Shown: piece by piece, positions 5,362 through 7,074 of the stretch
Numbering within the stretch: the stretch's first letter is position 1
How the letters are laid out: the number at the start of each line of letters is the position of its first letter
Source: Nitrospina sp.
Lineage (GTDB): Bacteria; Nitrospinota; Nitrospinia; Nitrospinales; VA-1
Direction of reading: 5' to 3'
Length of the DNA stretch: 7,074 nucleotides
Assembly: GCA_018647025.1 (NCBI GenBank)
Contig: JABGTQ010000035.1
Span: 1-7,074, forward strand
Translations under genes and position numbers: made by a program
Notes under the pieces: generated by a model
What the model saw: the letters and a program-made list of their open reading frames with translations, nothing else
What the model was told of the DNA's origin: nothing
Databases searched by the model: none

Positions 5362-7074
5362 ATGACTATGGACTATAAAGAAACGCTAAACTTACCACAG
5401 ACAGCTTTTCCCATGAAAGCCAATTTGATTAAGAGGGAACCAGAGATTCTTGCTCAATGGGAAAAGAATAATCTCTACACTTTGATTCGTAAAAAACTTA
5501 AAGGGAAACCTAAGTTTGTTTTTCATGATGGTCCTCCTTATGCTAACGGTCATATTCATATGGGGCATGCTCTCAATAAAATTCTCAAAGATTTTATTGT
5601 TCGTTTTATGACCATGCAAGGATACGACGCCACCTTTGTTCCGGGATGGGATTGCCATGGCCTTCCTATAGAACATCAAGTAACAAAAGAACAGAGAGAA
5701 AAAAAAAAGACTCCCTCAAAATCAGAAATTCGCAAACTATGTCGTGAGTATGCAGATAGGTTTGTTGGTGTCCAGACGCAAGAGTTTAAGCGTTTGGGAA
5801 TCCTCGCGGACTGGGAAAATCCTTATCTAACTATGTCCTATTCCTACGAGGCTTCTATCGTAGAGGAATTGGGAAAGTTTGCCCTCAGCGGTTCTATTTA
5901 TAATGGATTGAAGCCGGTGCATTGGTGTACTTCTTGCCGCACAGCATTAGCGGAAGCTGAAGTAGAATATGCTGATCATCAATCCCCAACGATTTATGTC
6001 AAGTTTCCAGTCAAGTCTGGGTTGAATGGGGAGTTGGGTGAAATCGATTCAACAAAAGTTAACTTTGTTATATGGACGACTACTCCATGGACTTTGCCTG
6101 CAAATCTTGCAGTATGTTTACACCCTGAGTTCCAATATTCGGCTGTCGAGTTTGGCAGTGAAGTTTACGTGGTAGCAGAAAAACTTTTATCGAAGTTAGT
6201 TCTGGAGTGGAATATTAAAGATTATAAGGTGCTTGGTAGTTGCTTAGGGAAAAAATTAGAAGATGTCATTTGTAGGCATCCATTTATAGACCGTGATTCT
6301 CGTATTGTTCTCGGTGATCATGTGACGTTAGAGCAGGGGACAGGTTGTGTTCATACTGCTCCCGGTCATGGACAAGAGGACTATATTGTTGGGCAGAAAT
6401 ACAATCTCGAAACTTATAACCCGGTTGATGATGGAGGTTTGTTTAAACCTGAAGTTGCAGAATTCGGTGGACTCTTTGTAAGAAAAGCGAACCCATTAAT
6501 TGTTGAGAAACTCAGAGAAGACGGGTATTTGATTCATGATAGTAATGTGAATCACTCTTATCCACACTGTTGGCGTTGCCATCAACCGATTATATTTCGA
6601 GCAACAAGCCAGTGGTTTATATCTATGGAAGCCAATGATTTGCGCAAGAAAGCTCTCAATGCTATTAGGAAGATAAAGTGGATACCTCGTTGGGGAGAAG
6701 ACAGAATTTTTAGCATGGTTGAGAATCGTCCTGATTGGTGTATTTCCCGCCAGAGGGCTTGGGGTGTTCCCATTACTTTGTTTAACTGTACCACTTGTAA
6801 TGAGATGCTACTTTCACCAGAAGTATTTTCTCATATTGTAGATCTTGTGAAAAAAAATGGGGCCGACTTCTGGTTCGAAAAAGATTCTTTAGAGCTGTTA
6901 CCAGAAGACACCACTTGTGATTGCGGGGGAAAGAAATTTTCTAAAACTAACGATATTCTGGATGTATGGTTTGATTCAGGAGTGAGTCACGCGGCTGTTC
7001 TTGAAAGTGATCCGAACCTAGATTGGCCGGCCGATCTTTATCTTGAAGGAAGTGATCAACACCGAGGGTGGTTC
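5362..7074 (+). CDS. ileS: Isoleucyl-tRNA synthetase (IleRS), N-terminal 571 residues, cut by window edge
   Basis: A class Ia synthetase that charges tRNA-Ile and hydrolyses mischarged Val-tRNA-Ile. The visible part covers a little over half of a typical protein of 900-odd residues. HDGPPYANGHIHMGHALN (55-72) holds the HIGH motif HMGH (66-69). GWDCHGLPIE (95-104) belongs to the catalytic fold. The CP1 editing domain shows WTTTPWTLPAN (238-248) and GTGCVHTAPGHGQEDY (326-341, with the conserved Asp340). WCISRQRAWGVPI (459-471) returns to the catalytic core and WFDSG (536-540) with GSDQHRGWF (563-571) closes the window. The KMSKS loop lies beyond it. CxxC pairs at 403/406 and 476/479 plus CxC at 519/521 suggest zinc knuckles; at least the last two form a plausible single site. 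ATG 5362 is 5 bases after trpS; a second ATG two codons later (5368) is an alternative. Neither has a clear ribosome binding site, so coupling to trpS is likely. Confidence 0.98.
   Translation, partial: MTMDYKETLNLPQTAFPMKANLIKREPEILAQWEKNNLYTLIRKKLKGKPKFVFHDGPPYANGHIHMGHALNKILKDFIVRFMTMQGYDATFVPGWDCHGLPIEHQVTKEQREKKKTPSKSEIRKLCREYADRFVGVQTQEFKRLGILADWENPYLTMSYSYEASIVEELGKFALSGSIYNGLKPVHWCTSCRTALAEAEVEYADHQSPTIYVKFPVKSGLNGELGEIDSTKVNFVIWTTTPWTLPANLAVCLHPEFQYSAVEFGSEVYVVAEKLLSKLVLEWNIKDYKVLGSCLGKKLEDVICRHPFIDRDSRIVLGDHVTLEQGTGCVHTAPGHGQEDYIVGQKYNLETYNPVDDGGLFKPEVAEFGGLFVRKANPLIVEKLREDGYLIHDSNVNHSYPHCWRCHQPIIFRATSQWFISMEANDLRKKALNAIRKIKWIPRWGEDRIFSMVENRPDWCISRQRAWGVPITLFNCTTCNEMLLSPEVFSHIVDLVKKNGADFWFEKDSLELLPEDTTCDCGGKKFSKTNDILDVWFDSGVSHAAVLESDPNLDWPADLYLEGSDQHRGWF

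Noticed and set aside
5392..5679. Minus-strand frame of 95 codons
   Set aside because: It is antisense to the conserved N-terminal catalytic region of IleRS; similar shorter antisense frames within trpS (4646-4834) and ileS (6582-6794) were dropped for the same reason.

Overview
This AT-rich window looks chromosomal and comes from a Gram-negative bacterium. It carries an LPS-core type glycosyltransferase, and its run of site-2-protease-like peptidase, trpS and ileS recalls deltaproteobacterial, SAR324 or Nitrospinota-like genomes. That placement is an inference from gene content and protein style, and I am not confident of it. I see no tRNA or rRNA gene, insertion sequence, CRISPR array or other mobile element.

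Layout. Positions 1-2509 are a leftward (minus strand) two-gene unit. Its first gene (821-2509) encodes a 562-residue membrane-anchored, mostly acidic and low-complexity protein. Inside it are a near-identical 46-residue duplication and a second family of short repeats. Its second gene (765 down to 1, running off the left edge) encodes a MinD/ParA-type deviant Walker ATPase starting at GTG. From 2510 to 2741 lies a divergent promoter region, with a plausible sigma70-type promoter leftward and an extended -10 promoter rightward. Positions 2742-3482 hold a WaaE/KdtX-like family 2 glycosyltransferase. A 203-base spacer follows, then a tight rightward group: M50 membrane metalloprotease (TTG start, 3686-4354), trpS (4367-5356) and ileS (5362 to the right edge, incomplete). 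The gaps within that group are 12 and 5 bases.

How the parts relate. The rightward genes are housekeeping: LPS core assembly, a membrane-embedded protease, and charging of tRNA-Trp and tRNA-Ile. The TrpRS keeps a four-cysteine pattern like the one reported to bind an iron-sulfur cluster in Thermotoga TrpRS. The leftward pair is the least ordinary part. A single-pass membrane protein with a long acidic repeat-bearing cytoplasmic region, co-transcribed with a MinD/ParA-like ATPase, resembles in architecture (not visibly in sequence) the polar landmark proteins HubP/FimV and their ParA/FlhG/MinD partners. I propose it as a candidate positioning or polarity module; nothing in the sequence proves that role.
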